Part shown: piece after piece, positions 1 to 13,220 of the stretch
Layout: the number at the start of each line of letters is the position of its first letter
Numbering within the stretch: position 1 is the stretch's first letter
Source of the DNA: Mactromeris polynyma
Lineage: Eukaryota > Mollusca > Bivalvia > Venerida > Mactridae
Direction of reading: 5' to 3'
Assembly (NCBI GenBank): GCA_032209605.1
Contig: JASFXZ010000026.1
Span: 5,208,001 to 5,272,000 of the forward strand
DNA length: 64,000 bases
Program-made: the position numbers and the translations under genes
The notes under the pieces: model-generated
Database searches by the model: none
Told to the model about the DNA's origin: nothing
The model's input: the letters and a program-made list of their open reading frames with translations, nothing else

Positions 1-750
1 TTATTTGGTTTTGTGTCTCCCCACCTTGACCTGCTCAACAATGATTTTCTTCAAAACCAGGTAAACATTTCCTTGTAATCCAGTATCTATCATTTATGCG
101 CATTTTGTAAATCGAACAAAACATGCAAATAAGTTCGTGTTAGATTATACAATATAACTGTTGCACTCTGATTAGGAAACGGGGTGGGATTGTAAAATAT
201 GAAATTCAGAGAAGAGAAGGCTTTATTCACAAATTATTACTTCTCTCGACAGATCTTTAACAAAATAGAAAATGAGGCACATACAGGGAGGGGTCCAAAA
301 CAAGACCGAAGTGATGATGACATGGACATCAAGCAACATTGTATCAAATACATGAATATAGAGCTACACTGGACTGCATGCACAACAGTACAAGATTTTA
401 AAATCAGAGCCTCTCCACATCAGTCCTTGGTGTACGAAATAAAATCAAGAATTAGCGGATATGTAACGAAAGTAAACATTAATGTGGTATAGAAAAGAGT
501 TGGTATAGAAAAATAAAAGAGAATGAAACGTGGAAGAATAACAATAAAACACCAGAAGACTATTTCATTTAATGAAGCCGAGGACCTTTAACGACATATT
601 TTATACATGCATATATAGTATATTACATTTGCTTTATTACTGATTAATAAATAAGAAACATCTTGCATAGTCACACTGCAATCGCACAAATAATGTTTAT
701 ATTGTGAAAAAAAGATTGCAATATGTTTTCATGTTCGAGAGAAACAATTT
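1..750. other. AT-rich intergenic sequence, no recognised gene
   Basis: No domain or splice-consistent gene was recognised. A 97-codon ATG open frame lies at 199-492 on the plus strand; its product matches no family I know and has no signal peptide or repeat, so it is not called. A stretch at about 505-595 recurs near 37,696-37,790. Confidence 0.4.
505..595 (+). repeat. Dispersed repeat, copy 1 (partner near 37.7 kb)
   Basis: About 90 bp is nearly identical to 37,696-37,790 in the same orientation, including the shared run GAGAATGAAACGT and the segment around AACAATAAAACACCAG. The two copies lie 37 kb apart. It is probably part of a retroelement 3' region; the element type is not determined. 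Confidence 0.6.
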
Positions 751-753
751 TGC

Positions 754-935
754 ATGTCTTCTTTTGGGACATTGTTCTTTATGTTCGGTCCGACTGTCCC
801 ATGCACCCGTATTCCCACATATGTTCACCATTGCACCTACTCAGTACCTAATGTTTTGAAGACTGTTGTTTTACCGATGAGCTGTGTGTTATGTGTATGT
901 GGCTTTCTCTGTGACATCTTAATCTCTATTTCTTC
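754..935 (+). repeat. R1 dispersed repeat, diverged copy
   Basis: Resembles the 3' half of the R1 family seen best at 30,340-30,870 and 48,995-49,440. The shared order is CACCC-TATTCCCA, then a segment ending in GACTGTTGTTTT, then a TATGTGGC-like run followed by a degraded version of the R1 end CGTTCCCTGTAGCAAC. The small open frames inside it are not genes. Confidence 0.45.
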
Positions 936-1314
936 GTTCATTTTAAATTATACATGACGAATGTAATGTTGTTATCGTTACATGAGTATAAAGAAAAAAA
1001 AAAGTATTGGATCAATAACAGGTATCAGACAAGTATGAAAATGTACAATATCGCCTTTGCAAAGCAACACCCCTGCTAGGATGCAAATATTGGCTGATTA
1101 AGAGAGGTTGATGCTCAAGAGAGGGCCCCTCTGGAGAGGTTGCAATATATTTCATTTATATTATTATTATTTAAGTAGTAACACGCGTGAGTAATTTGAT
1201 CTCTGACTGATCTCTACGATAACACCAATTTGATACATTGCTTTACTACTTTCAATACACATGAAGGGAAGTAACTCGTTGTTCTAAGCATCTATGTGTG
1301 CTACAGAGTCTTAT

Positions 1315-2262
1315 ATGTAATCATCTCCTTGATAAGTATCTGAATATATGATATCATCTCCTAGATAAGTATCTGAATATATGATATCATCACCTAGATA
1401 AGTATTTGAATATATGATATCATCTCCTAGATAAGTATCATAATATATGATTTCATCTCCTAGATACGTATCTAACTACATGATATCATCTCCTTGATAA
1501 GTATCTGAATATATGATATCATCTCCTAGATAAGAATCTGAATATATGATATCATCTCCTAGATAAGTATCTAAATATATGATATCATCTCCTAGATACG
1601 TATCTAACTACACGATATCATCTCCTTGATAAGTATCTAACTATATGATTTCATCTCCTAGATACGTATCTAACTACACGATATCATCTCCTAGATAAGT
1701 ATCTAAATATATGATTTCATCTCCTAGATACGTATCTAACTACACGATATCATCTCCTTGATAAGTATCTGAATATATGATATCATCTCCTAGATAAGAA
1801 TCTAAATATATGATATCATCACCTAGATAAAGCTCTGAATATATGATTTCATCTCCTAGATCAGTATCTGAATATAGGATATCATCTCCTAATTAAGTAT
1901 CTGAATATATGATTCATCTCCTAGCTAAGAATCTGAATATAGGATATCATCTCCTAGATAAGTATCTTAATATACGATTTCATCTCCTAGATAAGTATCT
2001 GAATATATGATATCATCTCCTAGATAAGTATCTAAATATACGATTTCATCTCCTAGATAAGAATCTGAATATATGTAATCATCTCCTAGATAAGTATCTG
2101 AATATATGATATCATCTCCTAAGTAAGTATCTAAATATATGATTTCGTCTTCTAGATAAGTATCTGAATATATGATATCATCACCAAGATAAGTTCATTG
2201 TATCTGAATATACGATATCATCTCATAGATAAATTTCTGAATATAAGATATCATCTCCTAGA
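1315..2262 (+). repeat. 33-bp minisatellite, about 28 units
   Basis: Head-to-tail degenerate repeat with a unit near 33 bp built on ATCATCTCCTAGATAAG followed by TATCTGAATATATGAT. Units vary at a few positions (TAGATACG, CTAACTACACG, CTCCTTGATAAG) and these variants recur in blocks, which points to local duplication of unit groups. There are no spacers, so it is not a CRISPR array. It ends directly before the inverted repeat at 2270. Confidence 0.9.
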
Positions 2263-2269
2263 TGATCCT

Positions 2270-2365
2270 AGTATACGTTTTCATGACCACAATGTGAATG
2301 AAAAGATCATGACGATTTTGACTGGTCGAAGGGAGGCAATCATTGTAGTCATGAAAACGTATACT
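2270..2365. repeat. Short inverted repeat (25-bp arms)
   Basis: Arms at 2270-2294 and 2341-2365 match at 24 of 25 positions when one is reverse-complemented (core AGTATACGTTTTCATGAC). The loop is 46 bp. It abuts the end of the 33-bp minisatellite. It could be a small foldback/MITE element or a recombination product. Confidence 0.7.
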
Positions 2366-2447
2366 GTAAAATTATTTAAGTTAACTCCCTTGAGGTACTA
2401 AATAAAGATCTGATACCAAATAACGTTTTGACTATTGCAATGTCATT

Positions 2448-3213
2448 TTGTATGGGATAGCTGACACTGAACTACACAAAATGCAGCGTATTGAAAACAT
2501 GTCTGCAAAGCTTGTCCTGAATCGCAGAAAATTTGATAGCTCAAAAGATGCTCTATACGAATTACATTGGCTTTCTATCAAAATTAGAATTAATTTCAAA
2601 CTATTAACTTTTATGTATAATTGTACCATTGGTAATGCCCCTACCTATTTGACTGAGATACTGTCAGAGCGTGTCCCACGTAGACCAGGTTTGAGATCCA
2701 CTGTTCTAAACTCATGTGTAAAATATGACGTTCCATTCAACAAGAAATCAACTTTTAGTGATAGAAGTTTTAAAACTACTGGTCCGAAATTATGGAACGA
2801 CTTGCCTGTTAGTGTGAAACAATCTGTATCATTGGACGTTTTTAAGAAAAAACTCAAGACACACTACTTTAACCGGTTTTATGACTTATTTTAAATCTCG
2901 TTGGTCACATATATTTTTTATATTATACTTCCTTGTGCAACATTCATAATATTTTAATATCTTATCAGTTTGATATCTTAAAGTAAATACTACACTGATG
3001 ATGAATATTTTTACCTTTTTCTTAAAATGTAGGTTCTTAAACAAATTCATTTACATGCATTTGATTTTAATGTTTTGATTATGTGTATGTTTTATCATAT
3101 TTTTATATTTGTTACCTTTACCAGTTATTATGTAAAACGCCATTGTATATGTAGTTACTATCTATGTAGAAATAGGCGTTTAAACAAATAAATTACGATT
3201 ACGTTTACGTTTG
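2448..3213 (+). mobile_element. CR1/L2-like LINE, 3'-terminal fragment
   Basis: An open frame of 148 codons (2448-2894) has the C-terminal signature of CR1/L2-type reverse transcriptase proteins: MQRIENMSAKLVLNRR, then LYELHWLSIKIRINFKLL, then APTYLTE, then FKTTGPKLWNDLP and a final SLDVFKKKLKTHYF. These resemble the usual post-RT segment of this class (ELHWLP-, PPYL-, LWN-LP, FK-LKT). An AT-rich 3' UTR follows, ending at about 3,190-3,213 with AATAAATTACG and a short TTACG-type tail. The RT catalytic core is missing, consistent with 5' truncation on insertion. The remaining frame has no stops, so the copy may be fairly young. Confidence 0.8.
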
Positions 3214-3339
3214 ACAAAAGTTAACTATATTCAGTTAGAATCTGCTATATGTAGCTAAGTGTGAAAATCAATAATATCAGACCGGAACATATGAGAAAAG
3301 TACATGTAAGAATATGGCAAAATATGGACGTTTGTTATT

Positions 3340-3735
3340 TATATTGTTAAGCCGAGGACATTTAAATACACAGGAATTTAAAACACATATTTTGTAAACG
3401 ATTAATCACTCCTTCACTTGGGTCTGGGAGACTTATCATTACATGATTAATCTTTGGCAAAGTCAGTGTTTTTATGCTAACAATGTTTATATTGGAGTTG
3501 ATATTCTTTTAGTCCAAGATGTAAAAAGCTTTTCAATTTCAGTGATCTTTTTGTAATTAAGTAAGTTCATTTGGCTTAAATTTGTTGATAAAGTGACTCC
3601 CAGTAAATCAAAAGCATTTCGTTCCCATTTTAAGCCTAAATCTGGGCATAAGGTATCTGTATTGTCCTTCTGAGAACCAATCCAGACTGATTTTGGTGTG
3701 TCAATGTTCAGGTATACACCAGAGATTTAAGCATA
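3340..3735 (-). mobile_element. Decayed LINE reverse-transcriptase fragment
   Basis: On the minus strand, translation of 3,735 down to about 3,530 gives ISGVYLNIDTPKSVWIGS followed by LGLKWE and FDLLGVTLSTNLSQMNLLNY, then stops. This matches the region just after the catalytic motif of a LINE RT family in which ISGL-N-DKTK, VWIGS and LGV-FS-NL are conserved. No start or intact frame remains. The same family appears to be present at 8,900-9,680. Confidence 0.65.
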
Positions 3736-3739
3736 TAGA

Positions 3740-5430
3740 AGTAAATGATGCTTAATAACCAGTTTATGTATCTGTATAACTGGAACATAAGTATATAATA
3801 TTGCATCGTTATAATTCGAACTTAATTCATAAACCAAACTAGTTTCCCCTATGTACTACATATACACTCCTGATTAATACTTGAATAAACTCTATATTGC
3901 ACGGTGCTAATTAAACTAAAATTAGTATATATCCATTATCATGTATTCAATGAATGGAATGTATCACAAATAGGGGAACTTTTTTCCTATTTCATAGGTC
4001 TTATTGCTAAAAGATCATGTATAATGATGCTCACACTTTTTGTATAATTAGCCAAATAATACTTACTTACTGTGTATATGTGATTGTATGCGTAACGGTT
4101 AATTGTTGATTTGCAAATATATTTGCTTCTTTGTAATTGGTTATGCGCATTGTATTTGTTAGTGTAAAGAAATTCGTATGTGGGAACATGACATTGGACA
4201 TTAATTGTAGTATGCCATTTTCCGACATACGGAATTTTAAAACAATGGCAGTTATTTCTTTACTATTTTCTATTCTTAATTATAAATTATTAGGTGTGAT
4301 TATGTTGTTAAAATGCTTGATCAAAACAAGTGTAAATTTATGACAGTTTTATATGCATACCAGTTTTTCAAAATCTAATTCTGAAGTACTAATTGTATGT
4401 ACAAAAGAACTCTTGTTGTACTAATACTACTGTGTTACACAAATGGATTACTTCCCTTTTACCGATCAAAGTGTATATAATTACGTAAGTCCGCGTGATT
4501 GAACCATGCAACCTGGCAGGGCCTACTGCTGTCTAAAGCAAATAATCAATATCATATATATTCTTCAAATCCCTCATATTTTGGAGGTGTGTAAATCAGT
4601 TTAATCAATTACTCGTGCCGGTCTAAGTTAGGCGATAAAGTTTTGCTGCTTACTTGAAGTTCGGCAATCAACGTTACATGGGAACATCTCAAGGGGTGAA
4701 TAACATTTTTTTTGTAACCAATTGATTCAACAAATATGTTGCTATCCTTTATCTAAATGAAAACTTAAAGTTAATAAAATTATAGTTTTTGATAATAATG
4801 GTATATCATAACCCATTGCTATGCCCACATTCATTGTATATACAATATTTTATTCGTTTGAACAGATCCATAATATAGGGTGATCATCATTGAGGTACTT
4901 AAGTTCGGTATTTTGGCTATGTATTAACTTCCTGCTATGCCTTTTGTCAAGTACTAGACCTTGACACGGGAGAACAGTCAAAGATAACATTCGATAAACA
5001 ACGACTATACATGTTATATTTAACCAATCCGCCGACATTGAACATGACATGCGATGTATTCATGTTAAACTAGGAAATACAAATAAACTAGACAGTACAA
5101 CTGTACGACAAGTTGAGTTTTAATCAAGAAAATGTATTTGTCGGTCAGTAATGGATTAAAATCAAGTAATGAAACAATTTGCCACGTACAGAAGTGGTCG
5201 GTTTTATCGCACATTTTGATTGCATCCTCTCAAATCAGTATGAAACATGGTATTACTATCTATGCTCTTATTTCAAAAGAAATTTATCACATGTGTGTAG
5301 TCAAGTATTATGTAAATGATATTGGACAACTGTAAAATGCCATTTCCGACATACGGTGTCAATACTACATAAACCGTATCTGTCACACTTCACAGCTGTA
5401 AGCCATATTACAGTATATATACGTTAATTC
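3740..5430. other. Intergenic, no recognised gene
   Basis: AT-rich sequence with scattered short open frames only. The segment CCGACATACGG occurs at about 4,222 and again at about 5,346, so parts of this stretch may be old repeats. Nothing else could be supported. Confidence 0.4.
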
Positions 5431-5439
5431 GTACAGAAT

Positions 5440-6260
5440 ATATACGTGCGAGATTTATAACTCATATTATACAAATGTATAACATTTTGAAAAAATTTCA
5501 TCCGTCAGCGCGTTTTGCAATAAAATTTTAAAATCGCTAAACGTGCATGTATTATGTCTTAAACAGTATGATATATAAATGATAATACAATACAAATATG
5601 TGAGACTCATATAACTCATATAGTATAACAATTAGACGAGAATCATTTTCAACGCATTTTGCAATTGATATTTCACACCCGTCAACGCATTTTGCATTAA
5701 AACTTTAAATCGCTAAAAACGCACGTGTAATACCTTAAACAGTCGTATATATGTATAATCGTACAAAATATATACGTGTGAGACTTATCACTCATATTAC
5801 ATAACATTTAGAAAGTTTCAACCGTTAACACGTTTTGTAATAAAAATTCAATATCGCTAAAACCGCATGTATACTGCCTTAAACATTATATGTATGTAAA
5901 ATAATACAAGAAAAATATGTCCGACACATATAACTCATAGTACATAACACTTACACGAGATTCATTTCCAACGCATTTTGCAATAAAGATTTCACATGAC
6001 TCAACGCCGGCCTTTTTGCAATAAAAAATTTAAATCGCTAAGAACGCAAGTGTGATATTTCAAACATGTATATATATATGTAAAATCGTACAAAATATTT
6101 ATGTGCGACACATTATCCAACGATTTTGACTGTAGTCCAACTAGTTGCGCGTGAATTGTTGTATCAATTTGTTTTGTTGTATTATAGTACAAACAACATG
6201 TGTGCGACACATATCACTCATACTACTTTCCATATAAACGAGGTTGATTATCAACGTATT
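5440..6260 (+). repeat. ~165-bp satellite-like tandem repeat, block 1
   Basis: About five degenerate units. Recurrent landmarks are CG(C/T)TTTTGCAATAAAA followed by AAATCGCTAAAAACGCA, then CTTAAACAGT, TATATGTATAATCGTACA and ACTCATATTACATAAC. The AAATCGCT landmark recurs at about 5,530, 5,707, 5,853 and 6,032, giving a period of roughly 150-180 bp. A second block of the same family lies at 14,630-15,030. Confidence 0.75.
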
Positions 6261-7285
6261 TTGCAATGAAACCTTTTCCATAAAGTTGCCTGATAGCCGC
6301 CACATGATGATCGCATGGTCATCAAGCGAGCATCGTATGATCTTATAGCCACCGCTCGGTACCTGTAAGGCGGCAATAAGGTAGCAATGGGCCTAGGCTG
6401 TCACCACATGACAGTGATTTAGCGGGAATTTAAAGCGCTTTTGAGAAATCATCATAAACATATTTAAATGGCTTCAAAGACATTTTGTCTTATACATGTA
6501 TATCTATGTTGTACTGTGTTTGCCTTCGAAGCGGGGTCTTTTGTTATTTGCCTTGTTCGTTTATTTGGGTAACGGTAGGATTGTGTGAGGTTGGATGTTC
6601 CTTTATACGAAGTTTAAACCCCAAAAGTGTTTTGCCACTGACGGTACACAAGTCGGTACTACTATATTTACTCATGTTTTATGTTTGTGTCTTATGTACC
6701 GTTTGGCATTGTAATTGTTTACACGCAATAAAGATGCTTTGGTTTTTTTGTGCAATACGTATGTGGCATTTTCTGCTTGAATTGTTTCATTTATCTTCGT
6801 AGACACTTTTATTCCTATCGTCAATTAACTTGAATATAAACTGAAGTGTATGTACATGAATTTATATACTATACAGATTCTTCCGTGGCTTATAAGCAAT
6901 GTCCTGCTTTGTGTGCCCCCAGAAACTCTTGTCCAACGTATCTCCTGATCGGTGGCCATACAGTATTCAGACTACATGTATATAGAAATGTATGTTAGCA
7001 TGTACAATTGTGCATCTGGTACATCTGCGTCCCTCTCCAGTCAGGGAAAACAAAATTATAGCATTTTGACTTTGTATCGCATGAAGTGCTTATGCAACAG
7101 TTATGAGACTGCATTAATATACATCAGCCTATGAAGTTGTTCACGTAGAGCTTAGTGCCCCTCACCACCCAGGAAAACACTTAATATGGCCTTTTTCATT
7201 ATGTCATTGGTTAGATACTGAGAGCAAGGTCAGTATAAGGCTGATTGTTCCTTCGTGCTGAATGATACACAGTCTGTCTGTTGTA
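6260..7285. other. Intergenic; weak R1-like trace, no recognised gene
   Basis: 6,290-6,420 is less AT-rich than its surroundings but encodes nothing recognisable. About 6,560-6,720 has a weak resemblance to R1 (TGTGAGGTT, TTTAAACCCC, CTGACGGT in R1 order). The open frames here are short and unlike any known family. Confidence 0.3.
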
Positions 7286-7289
7286 CGTA

Positions 7290-7705
7290 ATAATTAATTA
7301 CTTTTAACAATTAGTTACTGCCCACTTAGTCAGTGTATGTATTGGAAAACAATTACCATATAGCGTTTAAGTGTGAGGATAGATAGTTTCGATTTAAATC
7401 CCAGAATTTTTACTGACATTTCCAAGGCTGTAAATCGCTGCATGTGTTTCCTTTCCCAATGTGTAATTATTTTACTTGATAACGTGTTGATGTTATTTTC
7501 TCCCCCCGTTCGGCCTATTGTTGCCAGCTGTTTTGACTTGTCCTGTGGTGTATCCCATCCATTAATTCTCCTAAGTTGTCATTTATGGTCGGCCCCTGGT
7601 CCCTTGCGTATTTTTCCTTGCACCTCCTCAAATGCCTGATGTTTCATGAACTGTTGTTTTCCCGGTCTTATGTATGTGACGTTCCCTGTCGACAATTACG
7701 CTCTC
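7290..7705 (+). repeat. R1 dispersed repeat, near full-length copy
   Basis: Collinear with the copy at 30,340-30,870: ATTAGTTACTGCC-ACTTAGTCA, then CCATATAGCG, GTGAGG, CAAGGCTGTAAATCGCT, CCTTTCCC, GGCCTATTGTTGCCAG, TGTCCTGTG, and the terminal CTTATGTATGTGACGTTCCCTGT. No inverted termini are obvious. Confidence 0.75.
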
Positions 7706-8540
7706 TTGAAATATGACCACATTTTATATGTGGTGTGGTTAGTTCTCTTTAGACAATTACACATGATTGTGATGTAAGTGTAAACATGTCTACATTTGTA
7801 TTTATATAATTGTGTAAATTTCTCATTCATCATTTATATACATGTTGATCGAACTGAAATAGTTATATTGCAGAAACATGTAAGTAATAGTAATAATATA
7901 AACTTATATATTTTTGTTTTCCCTAAGTAGGCAGTATATTTTCATTTCTCCAATGTATAACTAAGACATGAATTATGACATTGCATAACTAATGATAAAA
8001 TACTTTACTTGAATTGGAATTACACTACAATTGTTAATGTTAAATATGCTTTAACCAATGTAGCAACAATACAGGAAATACGGCCAGTTCTAATAGTTTA
8101 CTTCAGATGGACCAAATGCATATTTAATTAACATAAGGTGGCTGATCTAGGAGTTAAAATTTACGGGCCGTCTTCATATGTTTGTGGTAAAACAGTATAG
8201 AAGAAGAAGTTTTATTTCACAACATAGTTATACACAATACAATTTTGAAATAGACCGTAATATATTTTAGTCCATGTTCAAAATAAAAACATGTACAGTT
8301 TTCATTAACATAATAAGCAGCAGTCAGTTTAAGATATTTAAATATACTTCAAATTTGCTCATCAAAGGATGATATAAAGGAAATAAATAAATAGTAAAAT
8401 TATCGTTTTAAAGTACAGATATCGATATACCGTGTTGAAATAAACTTTCTGCTATAAATGCACATGCTTGTTTAGTACATTGTACATTTTGCCAATGATA
8501 ATCATCTCTAAATTGAAGATATGTCTTACAAATTGATGAA
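7706..8540. other. Intergenic, no recognised gene
   Basis: AT-rich. A segment starting near 8,200 (AAGAAGTTTTATTTCAC) looks like the reverse complement of a polyadenylation-type retroelement end, but no element body was identified. Confidence 0.35.
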
Positions 8541-8544
8541 AGAG

Positions 8545-8620
8545 ATGGAATAAGTTGTAACAGGGAACACCACATATATTAAATACATAAGACAGTGCCT
8601 CCCCACACAGACATGTGTGT
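8545..8620 (-). repeat. R1 terminal fragment (minus)
   Basis: Reverse complement of the R1 3' end: GTAACAGGGAACACCACAT, then ATACATAAGACAGTGCCTCC and CCACACAGAC. Only the terminal ~70 bp is present. Confidence 0.65.
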
Positions 8621-8899
8621 TGACAAAGATTACTATTAAATTCTGACATAAATCTTCTTAACCACGATCATTTCTTACTTTTCATGTATGCATACTAGAT
8701 ATTTATTAATATATGTTTAATCCAACATATGTATATTTCTTTATAAAAAAAATCCCTTTTGACTGTTTGTGTCCCCTGACAAATAAATTCATAAAACAAT
8801 TGTTTATAGATTGATTAATGTTCGTCGGTGAATTTGGTAAAGACGTGAATAAGTGTGTTAATAGTGACAATAGTATTTTTATTCATTCCAATGTTTATT

Positions 8900-9680
8900 G
8901 CATTGCTTTATTAATTCTATCTGTTAATTAAAATTGAGCGGTATCATTTTTTTTTCTAAATCAACACGGAACTTTAAACCTAGTAATTTGAAAGATGTTT
9001 AATTATATTCTGGTTTCCATCTTGTTTTTATTGACATTGTACTATATTTGTTTGAGCCTATCCAACACATGATTCATCAAAGTTGACTTTTAATCCAGAG
9101 ATTAAGGAAAATTGTGTAAAACTTTGAGAGTAGAATGTAAAGATTTTTCTCAACCTATTTAATAGTAATGAGGTTTCGTCTGCAAATTGTTATCTAAAAC
9201 AACATCTCTTTTATTTTGATACCTTTAACATTGTTTGTATTTCTTATCTTATGGCATGTATCTCAGCACATAAAATGAAGATATAGGGCCTTAATGGATC
9301 ACCTTGTCGGTAACCAAAACAAATATTGAACAATTCTGAAAGGTAGCCATTTATTTGAAGCGCGGTTTGAATATTATTAAGAATTAATGAAACCCATTTT
9401 AAACCTTGGTCCAAATTTAAAAAAGTCAAAGTTTAATTTATAAATTCAAAAGAGAGGGTATCAAAAGCTTTCTGGAAATCATTAGAATACTTAGGTATCT
9501 CATATTTTTGTTATGTATAATTCATTACATCATATAGTAAGCGAATATTGTCTGCCATAAATCTACCATTAATGTACGGCCACCCTAATGAGAATGTAAA
9601 TTTCGAATCATTTGGGACACCTTGGTCAATATTAATCCTTAGCATTTGTGTTAAACCTCTTACCTTAAATGCAAAAGGTA
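8900..9680 (-). mobile_element. Decayed LINE reverse-transcriptase domain
   Basis: Minus-strand translation gives ordered RT landmarks despite stops and frameshifts: NGRFMADNIRLLYDVMNYT (9,575 down), FQKAFDTLSFEFIN (~9,470), a clean 61-codon frame at 9,429-9,244 with YRQGDPLRPYIFILCAEI, then remnants matching the region after the catalytic motif (around 9,180) and VNFDESCV-like sequence near 9,070. In intact relatives these correspond to FEKAFDTLSW, RQGDPLSPYLFILCAEI and ADDT. The copy cannot make a functional enzyme. Confidence 0.75.
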
Positions 9681-10385
9681 CTGGGTTCAATTCATTAAGC
9701 TCTAGATATTATCATAGTTTTCTATTTCAAAAGAGGTCATATATATTCTATATTCTACTAACTTTGGATTGTTTCACATTCATCAGGCAAACTTTGCATG
9801 TCTATATAGAAAATGTTTCGTTAAAACGCTGTATATATTGTTACGTATCTGGGATGTATGTGCTGTCGTTTGCTGTTTTGTCACTGTTCTTATGCGTGTG
9901 AATGCTACTGTGTAATATTGATTACTAGGTAAATCTAATCAAAATGAATGTCTGAAAAACATTGTATCATAACACGTGTAAAGTGTGTATCTAGTTTATT
10001 GCAGGTTTAAATATATTTGGCTTATTAAAATAAAAAGCTCTTTATATAAAATGCATATAGTCTGTTTATTGAGATAAAATGCAATCGGTGAATATTTAGT
10101 TTAGTCAATTAACATTTCACAATGTTTCATTCTGCAAATTTCACAGTTAATACGTTACTATTATATGAATAAGTGGTTTTCCACAGATATAGATTCAAAA
10201 GCCTTGCTAACTTAATGAATTGTAAATTCTAATTCCAACAATAAATATACTTAGGACAATTTCATGGAACACTTCAATCTCCTACGCAGTTATCTCCGCT
10301 TACATATGTCGGATACCTCTTCTATCACAATTTTTTCGTCAATATTTTGACGAATTTTGTTTTTGTTATTTTCTAATTCGACATA
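9680..10385. other. Intergenic flank of the 18-bp minisatellite
   Basis: AT-rich with no recognised gene. An open frame at 9,548-9,901 starts inside the antisense of the LINE remnant and is not credible. No promoter, start context or splice site could be tied to the minisatellite that follows. Confidence 0.35.
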
Positions 10386-12860
10386 ACTTTGATGATGTGG
10401 AGTTCATGGATGCTGTAATGTTCATTGATGATGTGGTGTTCATGGATATTGTGGTGTACATAGATGATGTGGTGTTCATTGATAATGTGGTGTTCATTGA
10501 TAATGTGGTGTACATTGATAATGTGGTGTACATTGATGATGTGGTGTTCATTGATGATGTGGTGTTCATTGATGATGTGGTGTTCATTGATGATGTGGTG
10601 TACATTGATGATATGGAGTTCATTGATGATGTGGTGTTCATTGATGATGTGGTGTTCATTGATGATGTGGTGTTCATTGATGATGTGGTGTTCATTGATG
10701 ATGTGGTGTTCATTGATGATGTGTTGTTCATTGATGATGTGGTGTACATTGATGATGTGGAGTTCATTGATAATGTGGTGTTCATTGATAATGTGGTGTT
10801 CATTGATGATGTGGTGTTCATTGATGATGTGGTGTTCATGGATGATGTGATGTCCATTGATGATGTGATGTCCATTGATGATGTGGTGTTCATGGATGAT
10901 GTGGAGTCCATTGATGATGTGGTGTTCATTGATGATGTGGTGTTCATTGATGATGTGGTGTTCATTGATGATGTGGTGTTCATTGATGATGTGGAGTTCA
11001 TTGATAATGTGGTGTTCATTGATGATGTGGTGTACATTGATGATATGGAGTTCATTGATGATATGGTGTACATTGATGATGTGGTGTTCATTGATGATGT
11101 GGAGTTCATTGATGATGTGGTGTTCATTGATGATATGGTGTTCATTGATGATGTGGTGTTCATTGATGATGTGGTGTTCATGGATGATGTGGTGTACATT
11201 GATGATATGGAGTTCATTGATGATATGGTGTACATTGATGATGTGGTGTACATTGATGATGTGGTGTTCATTGATGATGTGGTGTTCATGGATATTGTGG
11301 TGTACATAGATGATGTGGTGTTCATTGATAATGTGGTGTTCATTGATAATGTGGTGTTCATTGATAATGTGGTGTTCATTGATGATGTGGTGTTCATTGA
11401 TGATGTGGTGTTCATTGATAATGTGGTGTTCATTGATAATGTGGTGTTCATTGATGATGTGGTGTTCATTGATAATGTGGTGTTCATTGATAATGTGGTG
11501 TACATAGATGATGTGGTGTTCATTGATAATGTGCTGTTCATTGATAATGTGGTGTTCATTGATAATGTGGTGTCCATAGATGATGTGGTGTTCATTGATA
11601 ATGTGGTGTTCATTGATAATGTGGTGTTCATTGATAATGTGGTGTTCATTGATAATGTGGTGTTCATTGATGATGTGGTGTTCATTGATAATGTGGTGTT
11701 CATTGATAATGTGGTGTTCATTGATGATGTGGTGTTCATTGATGATGTGGAGTTCATGGATGATGTGGTGTTCATTGATAATGTGGTGTTCATTGATAAT
11801 GTGGTGTTCATTGATAATGTGGTGTCCATTCATAATGTGGTGTTCACTGATAATGTGGTGTTCATTGATAATGTGGTGTTCATTGATAATGTGGTGTTCA
11901 TTGATGATATGGTGTACATTGATAATGTGGTGTACATTGATAATGTGGTGTTCATTGATGATGTGGTGTTCATTGATGATGTGGAGTTCATTGATAATGT
12001 GGTGTTCATTGATAATGTGGTGTTCATTGATGATGTGGTGTCCATTGATGATGTGGTGTTCACTGAGGATGTGGTGTTCATTGATAATGTGGTGTTCATT
12101 GATAATGTGGTGTTCATTGATGATATGGTGTATATTGATAATGTGGTGTACATTGATGATATGGTGTACATTGATAATGTGGTGTTCATTGATGATATGG
12201 TGTACATTGATAATGTGGTGTACATTGATGATATGGTGTACATGGATGATGTGGCGTTCATTGATGATATGGTGTACATTGATAATGTGGTGTTCATTGA
12301 TGATATGGTGTACATTGATAATGTGGTGTACATTGATAATGTGGAGTTCATTGATGATGTGGAGTTCATTGATGATGTGGTGTTCATTGATGATGAGGTG
12401 TCCATTGATGATGTGGTGTTCATTGATGATGAGGTGTCCATTGATGGCGTGGTGTCCATTGATGGTGAGGTGTCCATTAATGATGTGGTGTTCATTGATG
12501 ATGAGGTGTCCATTGATGATGCGGTGTCCATTGTTGATGAGGAGACCATTAATGATATGGTGTTCATTGTTGATGAGGTGACCATTACTTATGTGGTGTT
12601 CACTGATGATGAGGTGTCCATTGATGATGTCGTGTCCATTGATGATATGGTGTTCATTGATGATTAAGTGTCCATTGATGATGAGGTGTCCATTGAAGAT
12701 GTAGTGTCCATTGATGTTGCGGTGTTCATTGATGATGTGGTGTTCATTTTTGATGAGGTGACATTTGATGATGTGGTGACCATGGATAATGTGGTGTTCA
12801 TTAATGTTGTGGTGTTCATTGATAATACGGTGCTTATTGCTGATGTGGTGCTCATTGATA

Positions 12861-13220
12861 ATGCGGTGACCATGGATAATGTGGTGTTCATTGATGATGT
12901 GGTGACCATTGATGATGTGGTGTTCATGGATGATGTGGTGTTCATGGATGATGTGGTGTTCATAGATGATGTGGTGTTCATGGATTATGTTGTGTTCATT
13001 GATGATATGGTGTTCATTGATGATGTGGTGTCCATTGATAATGCGGTGACCATGGATAATGTGGTGTTCATTGATGATGTGGTGACCATTGATGATGTGG
13101 TGTTCATGGATGATGTGGTGTTCATGGATGATGTGGTGTTCATAGATGATGTGGTGTTCATGGATTATGTTGTGTTCATTGATGATATGGTGTTCATTGA
13201 TGATGTGGTGTCCATTTATG
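12861..13220 (+). repeat. Higher-order repeat, 180-bp period (2 copies)
   Basis: Within the 18-bp array, a block of ten units starting at ATGCGGTGACCATGGATAAT (12,861) is repeated almost exactly from 13,041. A partial third occurrence of its first units is at about 13,634. Shared rare variants (GATTATGTTGTG, TTCATAGAT) show that ten-unit groups were duplicated together. Confidence 0.8.

Noticed and set aside
199..492. 97-codon ATG open frame
   Set aside because: No recognised domain, no splice partner, and it lies next to dispersed repeat sequence.
1315..2262. 33-bp repeats as a CRISPR array
   Set aside because: Units are directly adjacent without spacers and are degenerate, in a clearly eukaryotic context.
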